DNA of 64,000 nucleotides from NCBI RefSeq assembly GCF_003344765.1, contig NZ_QPMH01000005.1:186001-250000 (forward strand), in the 5' to 3' direction. A program made the position numbers and the translations under genes. The DNA is from Ferruginivarius sediminum (GTDB lineage: Bacteria; Pseudomonadota; Alphaproteobacteria; Kiloniellales; Rhodovibrionaceae). Positions 1 through 8,267 of the stretch are shown piece by piece (within the stretch, counting starts at the first letter, position 1; each line of letters opens with the position of its first letter). The notes under the pieces are model-generated. The model worked only from the letters and a program-made list of their open reading frames with translations, made no database searches and was not told where the DNA came from.

Positions 1-2292
1 CGTGGGCAGGTCGTGCGCCAGGGGCGGTTGAACGCCGTTCTGGCGGACGGCTCGGTCACGCTCAATCAGGCGATGGCCCTGTTGCCGGGCGGTAGCGATC
101 TGGCGCTGTTCGGGACGCTGGACGAGGGGCCGCGCGGCGCCGTCTTCGATGGCCGGGTGGAAGCTGCTTCCGATAATCTGCGGGCCATCTTCGACTGGTT
201 CGACATCGATGTGGAAGGGATCCCGGCCGGACGATTGCGCCGCATGAACCTGCTGGCTGACGTGAAGGGCACTGGACGGCAGCTCACGATCACAAGCCTG
301 GACCTCGATGTCGATGCGATGAAGGTCAGCGGCGGCATCGCGGTGGCCTTGCGCCGCCGTCCCGGTATTGGTGTGGGGCTCAGCGTCGACAAGCTGAACC
401 TGGACGCCTATCTGCCGCGCGACCGGGCGGACAATGGCGGTGCAGGCGAGGGCGGCGGCGGGCAGGCTGGGGGACCGTTGGGCGCGGCGATTGCGGCCAC
501 GCTCGGCGGCCTGGATGCGAACCTCGATCTGCGCGCCGGCACGGTGACCTATGCGGGCGAAAGCCTGCGGGATGTGCGCTTCGACGCAACGCTGCAGCAG
601 GGCGATTTGACGGTGCGGAAGGCCCACATCGGCCGTGTCGCCAGCAGCAGCCTGACGCTGGCGGGTATGGTTACCGGCCTCTCGGACCTGAACCCACGTA
701 TCGACGCCACCGTGGATGTGGCGACCGAGGACCCGCGACGCCTCGCCGGTCTCTTCAACGCGCGGGAGCCGGTCCCCGAAGGCCTGGGGCCGATGGCGCT
801 GACCGGCGTGGTTGGTGGCGGTTTCGAGAAGCTGTCGGTGGACCTGGAGCTTGAGGGGCTGGGCGGCGCGGCCACGGCGAAGGGCGATATACGGCCGCTG
901 CCTGGCCCGCTTGGCTTCAACCTCGACGTTGCGTTGAAACATGCCAACCTGCGCGGCCTTGTCGGGCGCATTCCCGACGCCCCCAAGTTGCGTCAGGGCC
1001 TTGGCGGGCTCGACCTTGAAGGGAAGCTGTCGGGCAACGTGACGCAGCCAAGGGCGCAGGAATTCTCTGGCCGGATCGGGCCGGTCGAGTTGAGTGGCGC
1101 GCTGGACGCCGACCTGACGGGACCGCGTCCGATGATCCGAGCGAATCTGGAAACCGGTGAACTGCCGCTACAGGCGCTCGGCGTGCTAGGTGGTTCCACT
1201 GCGCCCGCCCCGGATGGCCGCGGCGGAGATGGCGCGGCGGGCCGGAGCGCGGGCTCGGGACGCTGGTCCGACACGCCGCTCGAACTTGGGCGCCTGCGGG
1301 ACTATGACGGCGAGCTGACGCTTCGTTCGAAGGCGGTGATCCTGGACGACGGGATGCGCCTGGAGGGCGCTGTCTTCGACGCGGTGCTCGACAAGGGCGT
1401 GCTGGATGTGGAAACGCTTACCGGCACTCTTCTCGGCGGCACGGTGGCGGTCATCGGCACGGCGGATACGAATGATGGTCTGACGGCGGGGTTCGATATC
1501 AACGCCAACAAGATCGACAGCAGCCTGTTGCTTTCACGCGGCTTCGACTTCGAGCGAATCAGCGGCCCGATGACATTGAGCGCCCGGCTGAACGCCGAGG
1601 GTCGCAGCGAGCGTGCTGTCGTGAAGTCCCTGAACGGCGAGGGCAAGCTGTCGGGCAAGTTGACGGTCGAAGCGCGAGCGGAGGACCGGGCGACCAACAT
1701 GCTGCTCAATATGCTGGGCGAGAAGGTCAAGGAATTGGGCGGGGTTGCGGAAACCACGACCAGTATACTCGACGCCTTCGCGGATCGCCCCGCGCAGCTT
1801 TCCGGCACCTTCGACATCGAGGACGGCATCGTGCACACCCGCGACACCACGCTGACGGGGCAGGGGGCGAGCGCGGTGCTGCAAGGGCAGGCGGATCTGC
1901 CGAACTGGCGCATGGACGCCCGCATCGACCTGATTCGGGAAAGTGACGCGCCTGATGCGCCCTACATGACGACGTTGCTGCGCGGACCGCTGGATCGCCC
2001 GAATCCGACCATCAAGGGCGGCCCCTTCCGCGTCCGCGAGCCGGGGGAGCCCGCCGAGGCGGAAGCCCAACAGGAGCCAGCCGCCGAGCCACAGGTAGAA
2101 TCAAGCGAAACGCCGGCCCAGGCGCCGTCAGAAGAGAAACCGAAAGCCTCGGATCGCCAGCTTGAGCAGGCCCAGGAGGACACGCCTGGGGAGGCAACGG
2201 CGAGGCCCGAGGAGAAGCCGGCGGTGAAGAAACCTTCGGCGGAGGACATCATCCGCGGCCTCCTGAAAAGCCTGCCGAAGAAGGCGGAGTAG
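1..2292 (+). CDS. AsmA-family envelope protein, C-terminal part (5' truncated by window edge)
   Basis: The reading frame is open from base 1 (R-G-Q-V precede the first GTG at 13), so the gene starts upstream of the window. About 760 residues are visible, rich in the short beta-strand repeats of AsmA/TamB-like proteins (patterns such as LxLxGxxxxL and GxxDxDLxL), with a late segment LLRGPLDRPNPTIKGGPF typical of the AsmA C-terminus. It then has a Glu/Pro/Ala-rich linker and an amphipathic tail ending in LLKSLPKK. AsmA-like proteins are inner-membrane anchored, lie in the periplasm and are implicated in phospholipid transport and outer-membrane assembly. The membrane anchor would be in the missing N-terminus. 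The family is clear; the specific subfamily is not. Confidence 0.8.
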   Translation, partial: RGQVVRQGRLNAVLADGSVTLNQAMALLPGGSDLALFGTLDEGPRGAVFDGRVEAASDNLRAIFDWFDIDVEGIPAGRLRRMNLLADVKGTGRQLTITSLDLDVDAMKVSGGIAVALRRRPGIGVGLSVDKLNLDAYLPRDRADNGGAGEGGGGQAGGPLGAAIAATLGGLDANLDLRAGTVTYAGESLRDVRFDATLQQGDLTVRKAHIGRVASSSLTLAGMVTGLSDLNPRIDATVDVATEDPRRLAGLFNAREPVPEGLGPMALTGVVGGGFEKLSVDLELEGLGGAATAKGDIRPLPGPLGFNLDVALKHANLRGLVGRIPDAPKLRQGLGGLDLEGKLSGNVTQPRAQEFSGRIGPVELSGALDADLTGPRPMIRANLETGELPLQALGVLGGSTAPAPDGRGGDGAAGRSAGSGRWSDTPLELGRLRDYDGELTLRSKAVILDDGMRLEGAVFDAVLDKGVLDVETLTGTLLGGTVAVIGTADTNDGLTAGFDINANKIDSSLLLSRGFDFERISGPMTLSARLNAEGRSERAVVKSLNGEGKLSGKLTVEARAEDRATNMLLNMLGEKVKELGGVAETTTSILDAFADRPAQLSGTFDIEDGIVHTRDTTLTGQGASAVLQGQADLPNWRMDARIDLIRESDAPDAPYMTTLLRGPLDRPNPTIKGGPFRVREPGEPAEAEAQQEPAAEPQVESSETPAQAPSEEKPKASDRQLEQAQEDTPGEATARPEEKPAVKKPSAEDIIRGLLKSLPKKAE

Positions 2293-2374
2293 CGTCGCCT
2301 GCACCTCGCACCAGCGGTGGCGCCATGCCGGCTACGCAACGATGCCGGCTTGTTCGCACCGCCGGCGTCGCTCT

Positions 2375-2638
2375 TCAGCGCTTATCCCTGGCACGCTCGC
2401 GTAGCCGTTCCAGCACCCATACCCGTACCGCGCCGGACAGGTTGCCGCGACGCGCGGCGTCGATCTCGGCGATCAGGGCGTTGATCGACTGGCCGCGCTC
2501 GGCGGCGAAGGCTCGGAGTTCTCTCCAGAACGCCTCTTCCAGGCTGAGGCTGGTGCGGTGGCCGGCGATGGTGACCGAGTGCTTGCGCAGCCGTGTTGGA
2601 TCACGGTCACCATCGCCGTCGTTGCCGCCCGGCCGCAT
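2375..2638 (-). CDS. Ribbon-helix-helix domain protein
   Basis: An 87-residue protein starting at ATG 2638. An in-frame upstream start at 2698 would overlap the end of fumC, whereas 2638 lies 15 bp after the fumC stop, which fits a two-gene transcript. The core matches the alphaproteobacterial ribbon-helix-helix family (RHH_4 type): KHSVTIAGHRTSLSLEEAFW gives the beta strand and helix 1, followed by a second helix around SINALIAEIDAAR, then GNLSGAVRVWVL. Such proteins are usually small DNA-binding regulators. The N-terminal 20 residues are Gly/Asp-rich and probably disordered. No target can be named from sequence. Confidence 0.75.
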   Translation of the reverse strand: MRPGGNDGDGDRDPTRLRKHSVTIAGHRTSLSLEEAFWRELRAFAAERGQSINALIAEIDAARRGNLSGAVRVWVLERLRERARDKR

Positions 2639-2652
2639 AACAGCGCCTTCGC

Positions 2653-4074
2653 CTACTGACGCTTGCGCGGGCCCAGCATCTCTTCGGGCCGCACCCATTC
2701 CTCGAACTGCGCCTCGGTCAGGAGGCCAAGCTCGACGGCGGCTTCCTTCAGGGTCGTGTTCTCGGCATAGGCCTTCTTGGCCACCTTGGCGGCGTTGTCG
2801 TAGCCGATGTGCGGGTTGAGCGCCGTCACCAGCATCAGCGAATCGCGCATGAGCTGGTTGATGCGCTGTTCGTTGGCCTCGATACCGGCGACGCAGTTGG
2901 TGTTAAAGCTCTCGGCCGCGTCGCCGATCAGCTTGGCCGACTGCAGCAGGCTGTAGATCATCACCGGCTTGAAGACGTTCAGCTCGAAATGGCCGTTGGA
3001 GCCGGCAACCGTGGCGGTCGTGTGGTTGCCCATCACCTGCGCGCAGACCATCGTGACAGCCTCGCACTGGGTTGGGTTCACCTTGCCCGGCATGATCGAG
3101 GAGCCCGGCTCGTTCGCGGGCAGCAGCAACTCGCCGAAGCCGCAGCGCGGGCCGGAGCCCATGAGCCGGATGTCGTTGGCGATCTTCATCAGCGAGGTCG
3201 CGACCACGTTCAGCGCGCCCGACGCCTCCACGACGGCGTCGTGTGCCGCCAGCGCCTCGAACTTGTTTTCCGCCGTGACGAACATCTCGCCGGTGATGGC
3301 GGATACTTCGTCGGCGAAGGTCTCCGCGAAGCCGTCGGTCGAGTTCAGACCAGTGCCGACCGCGGTGCCGCCCTGGGCAAGCTGGCGCAGGCGCGGCAGC
3401 GCCGCCTCGATGCGCTCGACGCCGTACTCAAGTTGCTTGGCATAGGCCGAGAACTCCTGGCCGAGGGTCAGCGGCGTGGCGTCCATCAGGTGGGTGCGGC
3501 CAATCTTGATGATCGACTCGAATGCCGCTGCCTTTGTCTCGAACTCCCCCTGCAGGGCACGCAGCTTGGGCACCGTTTCCCCGGCCAGCAGCAGCACGGC
3601 GGCGATGTGCATGACGGTGGGGAAGGTGTCGTTCGAGGACTGGCCCATGTTGCAGTGATCGTTCGGGTGCACCGGCGACTTGCCGCCACGCTTGCCGGAC
3701 AGCATTTCGTTGGCGCGTCCGGCGATGACCTCGTTCGCGTTCATGTTCGACTGCGTGCCGGAGCCGGTCTGCCAGACCACCAACGGGAAATGATCGTCCA
3801 GCGCGCCGTCGACCACCTCCTGCGCGGCCTTGCAGATCGCATCGCCGATGTCGGACTCCAGCACGCCCAGCTTCATGTTGGCGCGCGCCGCCGCCAGCTT
3901 CTGGATGCCCAGCGCCCGGACAACCGGCGTGGGCATGCGCTCCCCGCCGATGCGGAAGTTCTGTAGCGAGCGTTGGGTCTGTGCCCCCCAGTAGGCGTCC
4001 GCCGGGACCTCGATCTCGCCGATGGAATCGCTTTCCACGCGCGTGCCCGCGCCCTTGCTGGCCTGTTCGCTCAT
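2653..4074 (-). CDS. fumC: Fumarate hydratase class II
   Basis: A 473-residue cytoplasmic enzyme of the TCA cycle that interconverts fumarate and L-malate; iron-independent homotetramer of the aspartase/fumarase superfamily. Length fits the family (about 465). Diagnostic motifs are [14 protein letters not shown] near residue 103, [10 protein letters not shown] at 144, THLMDATP at 194 with the catalytic His195, and the superfamily signature [11 protein letters not shown] at 324-334. The first part of the protein ([14 protein letters not shown]) is also typical of FumC. It is followed on the same strand by a ribbon-helix-helix gene. Class I fumarase is not present in the window. Confidence 0.97.
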   Translation of the reverse strand: MSEQASKGAGTRVESDSIGEIEVPADAYWGAQTQRSLQNFRIGGERMPTPVVRALGIQKLAAARANMKLGVLESDIGDAICKAAQEVVDGALDDHFPLVVWQTGSGTQSNMNANEVIAGRANEMLSGKRGGKSPVHPNDHCNMGQSSNDTFPTVMHIAAVLLLAGETVPKLRALQGEFETKAAAFESIIKIGRTHLMDATPLTLGQEFSAYAKQLEYGVERIEAALPRLRQLAQGGTAVGTGLNSTDGFAETFADEVSAITGEMFVTAENKFEALAAHDAVVEASGALNVVATSLMKIANDIRLMGSGPRCGFGELLLPANEPGSSIMPGKVNPTQCEAVTMVCAQVMGNHTTATVAGSNGHFELNVFKPVMIYSLLQSAKLIGDAAESFNTNCVAGIEANEQRINQLMRDSLMLVTALNPHIGYDNAAKVAKKAYAENTTLKEAAVELGLLTEAQFEEWVRPEEMLGPRKRQ

Positions 4075-4169
4075 CCTTGACCTCTTGTGTGCCTGAACGG
4101 AATTGCCGGCGTTGTACCACGTGACGGGCCGGATAGTGAGGGTGAAGACACCCTTCGGTCGTTCTGACG

Positions 4170-4811
4170 CTACAGAGCCTCGACAAAGCGGGCGACGGCG
4201 GCGATGGCCTCGGCCTGGTTCTCTTCGGCGCTTCGCCCGCTGGACTTGCGCGGCTTCAGGTCATGGTCGCCGTCCTCCGCCCAGTGGACCGCGATGCTCT
4301 CCGGGAGTCCGTAGCCGGCGACTTCATCCGGCGTACCGAAGGGGTCGCGCGTGCCCTGGACGATCAGCGCCGGGGTCACAAGCGTTTGCAGGTGCGCGAC
4401 CCGCAAGCGGTCCGGCTTTCCCGGTGGATGAAATGGGTAGCCCAGGCAAACCAGGCCGCCGACAGGCGTCGCCTCGGCTTCCAGGTCAGCGGCGATCATG
4501 CTTGCCATCCGGCCGCCCATCGATTTCCCACCGATAACGAGGCCGTCCGGCCCGCCCAGCGCCTCGATCACCACCCGCCAGTAGGCCTTCAGCTTCGCTT
4601 CCGGATTCGGCGGCCGCTTCTTCCCGTCCTGGCGGCGTTGGGCCATGTAAGGGAACTCGAAGCGGGCAACCCGGATGCCGTGGCCGGCCAGGCCCTCGGC
4701 GAAGGCCTGCATGAAGGGGCTGTCCATGCCCACGCCCGCGCCGTGCGCCATTGCGACGGTGCGTTCGGCGTGGGCCGGGCCGTCGAACAGGATTTCGGGT
4801 GTCTCGCTCAT
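4170..4811 (-). CDS. Alpha/beta hydrolase, KANL3/Tex30-like family
   Basis: A 213-residue cytoplasmic-looking protein of the dienelactone-hydrolase-like alpha/beta hydrolase family (KANL3/TEX30 type). Visible features are the oxyanion region LAHGAG-like [12 protein letters not shown] near residue 23, the nucleophile elbow [11 protein letters not shown] near residue 94 (Ser as nucleophile), an acid-containing strand [13 protein letters not shown], and a C-terminal DGDHDL supplying the His. The family has weakly defined esterase or hydrolase activity and the natural substrate is unknown. It lies about 95 bp upstream of fumC on the same strand and is probably an independent unit. Confidence 0.85.
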   Translation of the reverse strand: MSETPEILFDGPAHAERTVAMAHGAGVGMDSPFMQAFAEGLAGHGIRVARFEFPYMAQRRQDGKKRPPNPEAKLKAYWRVVIEALGGPDGLVIGGKSMGGRMASMIAADLEAEATPVGGLVCLGYPFHPPGKPDRLRVAHLQTLVTPALIVQGTRDPFGTPDEVAGYGLPESIAVHWAEDGDHDLKPRKSSGRSAEENQAEAIAAVARFVEAL

Positions 4812-4907
4812 CGCACAACCGTGTTTGCCAAGAAAATATTAACCCGGCAAGGTCAGCTTGATGGACGGTCGTCATTTCGCATGGGACGACAAAGCGAAGG
4901 ACCCGTC

Positions 4908-5129
4908 ATGGACGATATTCGCGAACGCGACTTGTCGCGCAAATCCAACGAGGACCTGACGGACGAGGAAAAGCGCGAACTTGCCCGCCGCTTTCAGGAA
5001 TTCTCCGATCTTGTCCGGGAGAAAGGGCCGCAGAGCCTGGGTTTGCAAAGCAAGCCGCGGAAAAAGCGCATCAGCAAGTGGGATCCGGCTGCAATGGCCA
5101 GTGCCGGGAAGAAAGCCGACAGCCGCTGA
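4908..5129 (+). CDS. Small hypothetical protein (73 aa) with acidic helix and basic tail
   Basis: A 73-residue ORF from ATG 4908; an in-frame ATG at 4881 would add nine residues. It sits alone on the plus strand between two minus-strand genes. The N-terminal half is highly charged and predicted helical (RKSNEDLTDEEKRELARRF), and the second half is basic (SKPRKKRISKWDPAAM). It overlaps no better ORF and its codon use is like the neighbours. I do not recognise a named family. The charged helix plus basic tail could suit a small RNA- or protein-binding factor, but this is not shown. Confidence 0.6.
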   Translation: MDDIRERDLSRKSNEDLTDEEKRELARRFQEFSDLVREKGPQSLGLQSKPRKKRISKWDPAAMASAGKKADSR

Positions 5130-5132
5130 ATC

Positions 5133-5627
5133 TCAGCGCCCAGCCTGCCGGGCCAGCACTCGCCACGGCTCGATGTCCCAGTATCGCCGCGCTGCTCCGG
5201 ATGGCGAGGGCAGGACGAATATTCGCGTTCCATCGTAGGGGGTATCCGGCAGGGCGCCCGTAACGATGGCCTTGCGGCCCAGCGCGACCTTCGCCGGCCG
5301 CTTTCCGACGAAAGCCAGACAACGCGGGCGGTATCGGCGGATCTTGGCGTCGAGCGCGTCCGGGTCATCGCCCGTGCGGGGTAGTGCGGCGTCGGGGCCG
5401 CTTGCCGACTGGCAGAGGTCCGTCAGCCCCAGGCCGAAGGCGGGAAGCAGGCGGAACTCCTCGGGTGCAAGTTGCCGCGGCGTCAGCCCAACCTCCGCCA
5501 GCGTCGGCCAGAATCGGTTGCCGGGACCCGCGTAGTAGGCACCCCGCGCCGCGGACACGTGCCCCGCGGCACTGCCGCAGAAGACGATGGCGAGATCGTG
5601 TGTCAGGACGTCGGGGAGAATAGTCAT
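5133..5627 (-). CDS. mug: Mismatch-specific uracil-DNA glycosylase family (Mug/TDG-like)
   Basis: A 164-residue DNA repair glycosylase of the Mug/TDG superfamily, which removes uracil or thymine-derived lesions mispaired with guanine. Conserved features are VFCGSAAG near residue 15 (motif A), YYAGPGNRFW at residues 31-40, GLGLTDLC, and the motif B segment VLPSPSGAARRYWD near the C-terminus. Length matches E. coli Mug (168). Unlike E. coli Mug, where motif A is GINPG with catalytic Asn18, this protein has GSAAG, so the Asn position is Ala; motif B has Ser in place of Asn. This pattern belongs to a bacterial Mug-like subgroup, so the exact substrate range is uncertain. Confidence 0.85.
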   Translation of the reverse strand: MTILPDVLTHDLAIVFCGSAAGHVSAARGAYYAGPGNRFWPTLAEVGLTPRQLAPEEFRLLPAFGLGLTDLCQSASGPDAALPRTGDDPDALDAKIRRYRPRCLAFVGKRPAKVALGRKAIVTGALPDTPYDGTRIFVLPSPSGAARRYWDIEPWRVLARQAGR

Positions 5628-5677
5628 GCCGGCGATGAGCGGCCCGGCGGTCCGGACGGTTCCGTGGGCGCGAGCGC

Positions 5678-6190
5678 CTACTGCTTCTTCCTGAACTGGT
5701 CCAGCGTGACGACGTTGTTCTCGTCGCCCGGTTCCTTCGGTGCCGGCTGGTCCTGTGCGCCGACCTCGTTCTGCTGCTCCACCGTCTGCGCCGGGGCGTC
5801 GGCGTCGCTCTCGCCGCTTGCGTCCTCCTCGCCCGCGTCGAACTGCAGCCCGAATCGCACCGAGGGGTCGGCAAAAGCAATCACCGCGTCAAAGGGCACT
5901 TGCAATCGCTCGGACCGGTTGTTGAAGCTGAGCGTCGCGGCAAAGCCCTCTTCCCCGACTTCCAGATCCCAGAACTGATACTGCAGCACGATGGTCATCT
6001 CGCGCGGATAGCGCTCGCGCAGATGCTCGGGCATCTGGACATCCGGGTGGTCGCTACGGAAGGTGATGTAGAAGTGGTGATCACCGGGAAGCCCCCGCTC
6101 GGATACCTGAGCAAGCGCCTGCCGGACTACGCCGCGCAACGCGTTCTCGACCATGACATCATATTGGAGGTCGTCGCCGACGTCCGCCAT
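5678..6190 (-). CDS. sspB: SspB-family ClpXP adaptor protein (alpha type)
   Basis: A 170-residue adaptor that binds ssrA-tagged polypeptides released by trans-translation and delivers them to ClpXP. The folded domain covers about residues 1-115, with alphaproteobacterial SspB hallmarks such as GDHHFYITF, LRERYPREMTIVLQYQFWDL, and FNNRSERLQVPFDAVIAFADPSV. An acidic, Gln/Pro-rich linker of about 45 residues follows, ending in VVTLDQFRKK, the conserved C-terminal tail that docks on ClpX. The gene lies just downstream of the ssrA (tmRNA) gene on the same strand, with about 90 bp between them, so tag and tag reader are neighbours. Confidence 0.95.
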   Translation of the reverse strand: MADVGDDLQYDVMVENALRGVVRQALAQVSERGLPGDHHFYITFRSDHPDVQMPEHLRERYPREMTIVLQYQFWDLEVGEEGFAATLSFNNRSERLQVPFDAVIAFADPSVRFGLQFDAGEEDASGESDADAPAQTVEQQNEVGAQDQPAPKEPGDENNVVTLDQFRKKQ

Positions 6191-6280
6191 ACCGTCCCCT
6201 TCACCTGCCGCGCTGGATTCGATGGGCGCACATTTAAGCCCATGCCGCCCCCGAATGAAAGTGGGGCTTTCTGTTGCTAG

Positions 6281-6612
6281 GTAGCCCCGGACCCCACCCG
6301 GCCGGGCTCTACCGACCGGGGATTCTAGTCGATCGCCTTGGCGCTATTACGCAGCCGCAGCAACCGGAGCGCGATTGTCGTTCGCACTTCTGAAAAGGCC
6401 CGATAACGGCGGTACCATGCCGGGCGAAAAGTACACCTTTCAACGCGCGTCGATCCTGGTTCGCCCCCATAGGGTGCCGGAGTGGCCGGACGCCGCGCCT
6501 TGCGCGCGTCCGGGCATCTCCGGCGTGTTGGTGGAGGCGCCGGGTACTGCCCCCGGGTCCGCTACGCCTAGTGGATGCACCGTTTATCGCCATAGTCGGG
6601 TGCTACCCGACA
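6281..6612 (-). ncRNA. ssrA: Transfer-messenger RNA, circularly permuted two-piece form
   Basis: tmRNA rescues stalled ribosomes and tags the nascent chain. The acceptor piece comes first (about 6612 to 6529) and ends in GGCGCCTCCACCA (CCA at 6531-6529). A 60-nt intervening segment (6528-6469) follows, then the coding piece starts with GGGGGCGAA at 6468. The two acceptor strands pair perfectly over 7 bp as GGGGGCG with CGCCTCC, including the G3-U70 wobble required by alanyl-tRNA synthetase. The T stem is CCGGG/CCCGG. The tag frame is at 6385-6347: resume codon GCG, peptide ANDNRAPVAAAA, stop TAA then TAG. A stem ending GGGGCTACC near 6281 suggests the 3' end; outer ends are approximate. A GCCCC/GGGGC stem-loop at 6247-6267 follows. 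Confidence 0.93.
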
Positions 6613-6617
6613 CGGCT

Positions 6618-6646
6618 AATATAGGCACATTCGGTACGGGTTTGAA
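6618..6646 (-). promoter_or_regulatory. Sigma70-type promoter of ssrA
   Basis: On the minus strand the -35 hexamer TTCAAA (6646-6641) and -10 hexamer TATATT (6623-6618) are separated by exactly 17 bp. The predicted transcript start near 6611 is where the acceptor piece begins with a GTCGGGT...ACCCGAC hairpin. The fit of spacing, -10 match (5 of 6) and RNA start is good. Confidence 0.6.
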
Positions 6647-6748
6647 CCCGCTTCGCATCGATCGTGGCGGATTGGCGGCACGCTCGACTCTCTCCAGCAT
6701 ACCGTGGACACTGCGGCAACGACGACTCGGCATTCGAAGGAGGTCCGA

Positions 6749-7594
6749 TTGCCATCCGCGACCGGTGCGGCGGAGAGCACGCGGGATATCCCGGCCCTGG
6801 AGCAGCCGTATCTGGACCTGATGCGTGAGGTGCTGGAAAGCGGTGTGCGGAAGGAGGACCGCACGGGCGAGGGCACGCAAAGTGTCTTCGGCCGGCAGAT
6901 GCGCTTCGACCTCGGCCGGGGCTTTCCGCTGCTGACGACAAAGAAGCTCCACCTGCGCTCTATCGTCCACGAGCTGTTGTGGTTCCTGGCCGGCGATACG
7001 AACCTGACCTACCTGCACGAGCACGGCGTGACGATCTGGGACGAATGGGCGGACGCGAATGGTGACCTCGGTCCCATCTATGGCCGACAGTGGCGGTCCT
7101 GGCCGTCGCCGGACGGGCGCGAGATCGATCAGATCCGCTGGGTCGTGGACGAAATACGGCGCAACCCGAACAGCCGCCGCCTGGTGGTTTCCGCGTGGAA
7201 CGTCGGCGAACTCGACCGCATGGCCTTGCCGCCGTGCCATGCGCTGTTCCAGTTCTACGTCGCCAATGGCCGGCTGTCCTGCCAGCTTTACCAGCGCAGC
7301 GCGGATATTTTCCTGGGCGTGCCCTTCAACATCGCGTCCTATGCGCTTCTGACGGCCATGATCGCGCAAGTGACGGGATATACGCCCGGCGAATTCGTCC
7401 ATACGCTGGGCGACGCGCACCTCTACCTTAATCACCTGGAGCAAGCCCGCACGCAGCTTCAAAGGACACCGTTCCCCCCGCCGCGGCTGAGCCTAAACCC
7501 GCAGGTCCGGGACATCTTCGCCTTCACCTTTGACGATATCCGCATCGAGGACTATCGCGCTCACCCGGCGATCAAGGCGCCGATCGCGGTTTGA
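6749..7594 (+). CDS. thyA: Thymidylate synthase (ThyA type)
   Basis: Converts dUMP to dTMP with methylene-tetrahydrofolate as carbon donor and reductant, yielding dihydrofolate. The start is placed at TTG 6749 because AAGGAGG (6737-6743) lies 5 nt upstream; a GTG at 6704 is in frame but lacks such a site. This gives 281 residues. Signatures are [12 protein letters not shown] (folate/phosphate loop), [19 protein letters not shown], the catalytic Cys in [12 protein letters not shown], and the dUMP site [18 protein letters not shown]; it ends in [11 protein letters not shown] as in E. coli ThyA. It is coupled to folA, which regenerates tetrahydrofolate, by a 4-base overlap. Confidence 0.96.
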   Translation: MPSATGAAESTRDIPALEQPYLDLMREVLESGVRKEDRTGEGTQSVFGRQMRFDLGRGFPLLTTKKLHLRSIVHELLWFLAGDTNLTYLHEHGVTIWDEWADANGDLGPIYGRQWRSWPSPDGREIDQIRWVVDEIRRNPNSRRLVVSAWNVGELDRMALPPCHALFQFYVANGRLSCQLYQRSADIFLGVPFNIASYALLTAMIAQVTGYTPGEFVHTLGDAHLYLNHLEQARTQLQRTPFPPPRLSLNPQVRDIFAFTFDDIRIEDYRAHPAIKAPIAV

Positions 7595-8109
7595 CGCCGC
7601 GCGTCACCCTTGTCGTGGCCGCCGACGAGCAGGGTGGGATTGGCCTGGACGGCGGCTTGCCCTGGCGCCTGCCGAACGACCTGAAGTTCTTCAAGCGTGT
7701 GACGGCCGGTCATCCCCTCGTTATGGGGCGGCGGACGCACGAATCCATTGGCCGCGCGCTGCCCGGGCGCACCAACATCGTGATCAGCCGCAATCCCGAT
7801 TACCGGCCAATGACGGGCTGCCTGAAAGCGGGCTCCCTGGAAGAGGCCCTGTCGTTTGCCGCCCGCGAGCCGGGCGGGGAAGAGGTCATGGTGATCGGCG
7901 GCGCCGAAATCTTTCGCGAGGCGCTGGCCCGGGCCGAGCGGATCTATCTCACGCGCGTTCATGCAACGGTTGCGGCGGACACTTTCCTGCCGAGCGTCGA
8001 TCCGGACGAATGGCGGGAACGCTGGCGCGAGAGCCATGCAGCAGATGAGTGCAACCCCCACGCCTATAGCTTCATTCTTTTGGAGCGACGGTCGGCCGGG
8101 GCGGCTTAG
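7591..8109 (+). CDS. folA: Dihydrofolate reductase
   Basis: A 172-residue NADPH-dependent enzyme that reduces dihydrofolate to tetrahydrofolate. Motifs are [20 protein letters not shown], catalytic Asp30 in [28 protein letters not shown] for NADPH/folate binding, and [12 protein letters not shown]. The start is TTG at 7591 overlapping the thyA stop in TTGA, so translation is probably coupled; no ATG or GTG lies nearby upstream of the conserved first strand. The pair makes the thymidylate cycle a single operon. A strong hairpin at 8203-8229 lies between folA and the convergent degP. Confidence 0.95.
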   Translation: MTPRVTLVVAADEQGGIGLDGGLPWRLPNDLKFFKRVTAGHPLVMGRRTHESIGRALPGRTNIVISRNPDYRPMTGCLKAGSLEEALSFAAREPGGEEVMVIGGAEIFREALARAERIYLTRVHATVAADTFLPSVDPDEWRERWRESHAADECNPHAYSFILLERRSAGAA

Positions 8110-8202
8110 CGGGTCCTGGACTCCCTCTTTGCGCCATGCGCGACGACAAATAGGTGTAGCTCGAGAGGAATAGCGCGTGTTTACGTGCAACAGTGGTTAT
8201 AA

Positions 8203-8229
8203 AAGCGGCGGCCCCAAGGGCCGCCGCTT
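8203..8229 (-). terminator. Rho-independent terminator between folA and degP
   Basis: A perfect 12-bp stem, AAGCGGCGGCCC at 8203-8214 with its complement at 8218-8229, and a 3-nt loop. Read on the minus strand it is followed by TTTTATAA, so it fits best as the degP terminator. Read on the plus strand the stem ends in CTT and may also stop folA transcripts. Confidence 0.85.
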
Positions 8230-8267
8230 GTCAGTCCGGGATGCGCCGGGTATGCGCGGAAGGCGCG

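Noticed and set aside
6633..6655. GGGTTCAAACCC motif resembling a tRNA T-arm
   Set aside because: It is not flanked by tRNA stems; it is the -35 region of ssrA, and the true tmRNA T-stem and CCA end lie at 6529-6560.
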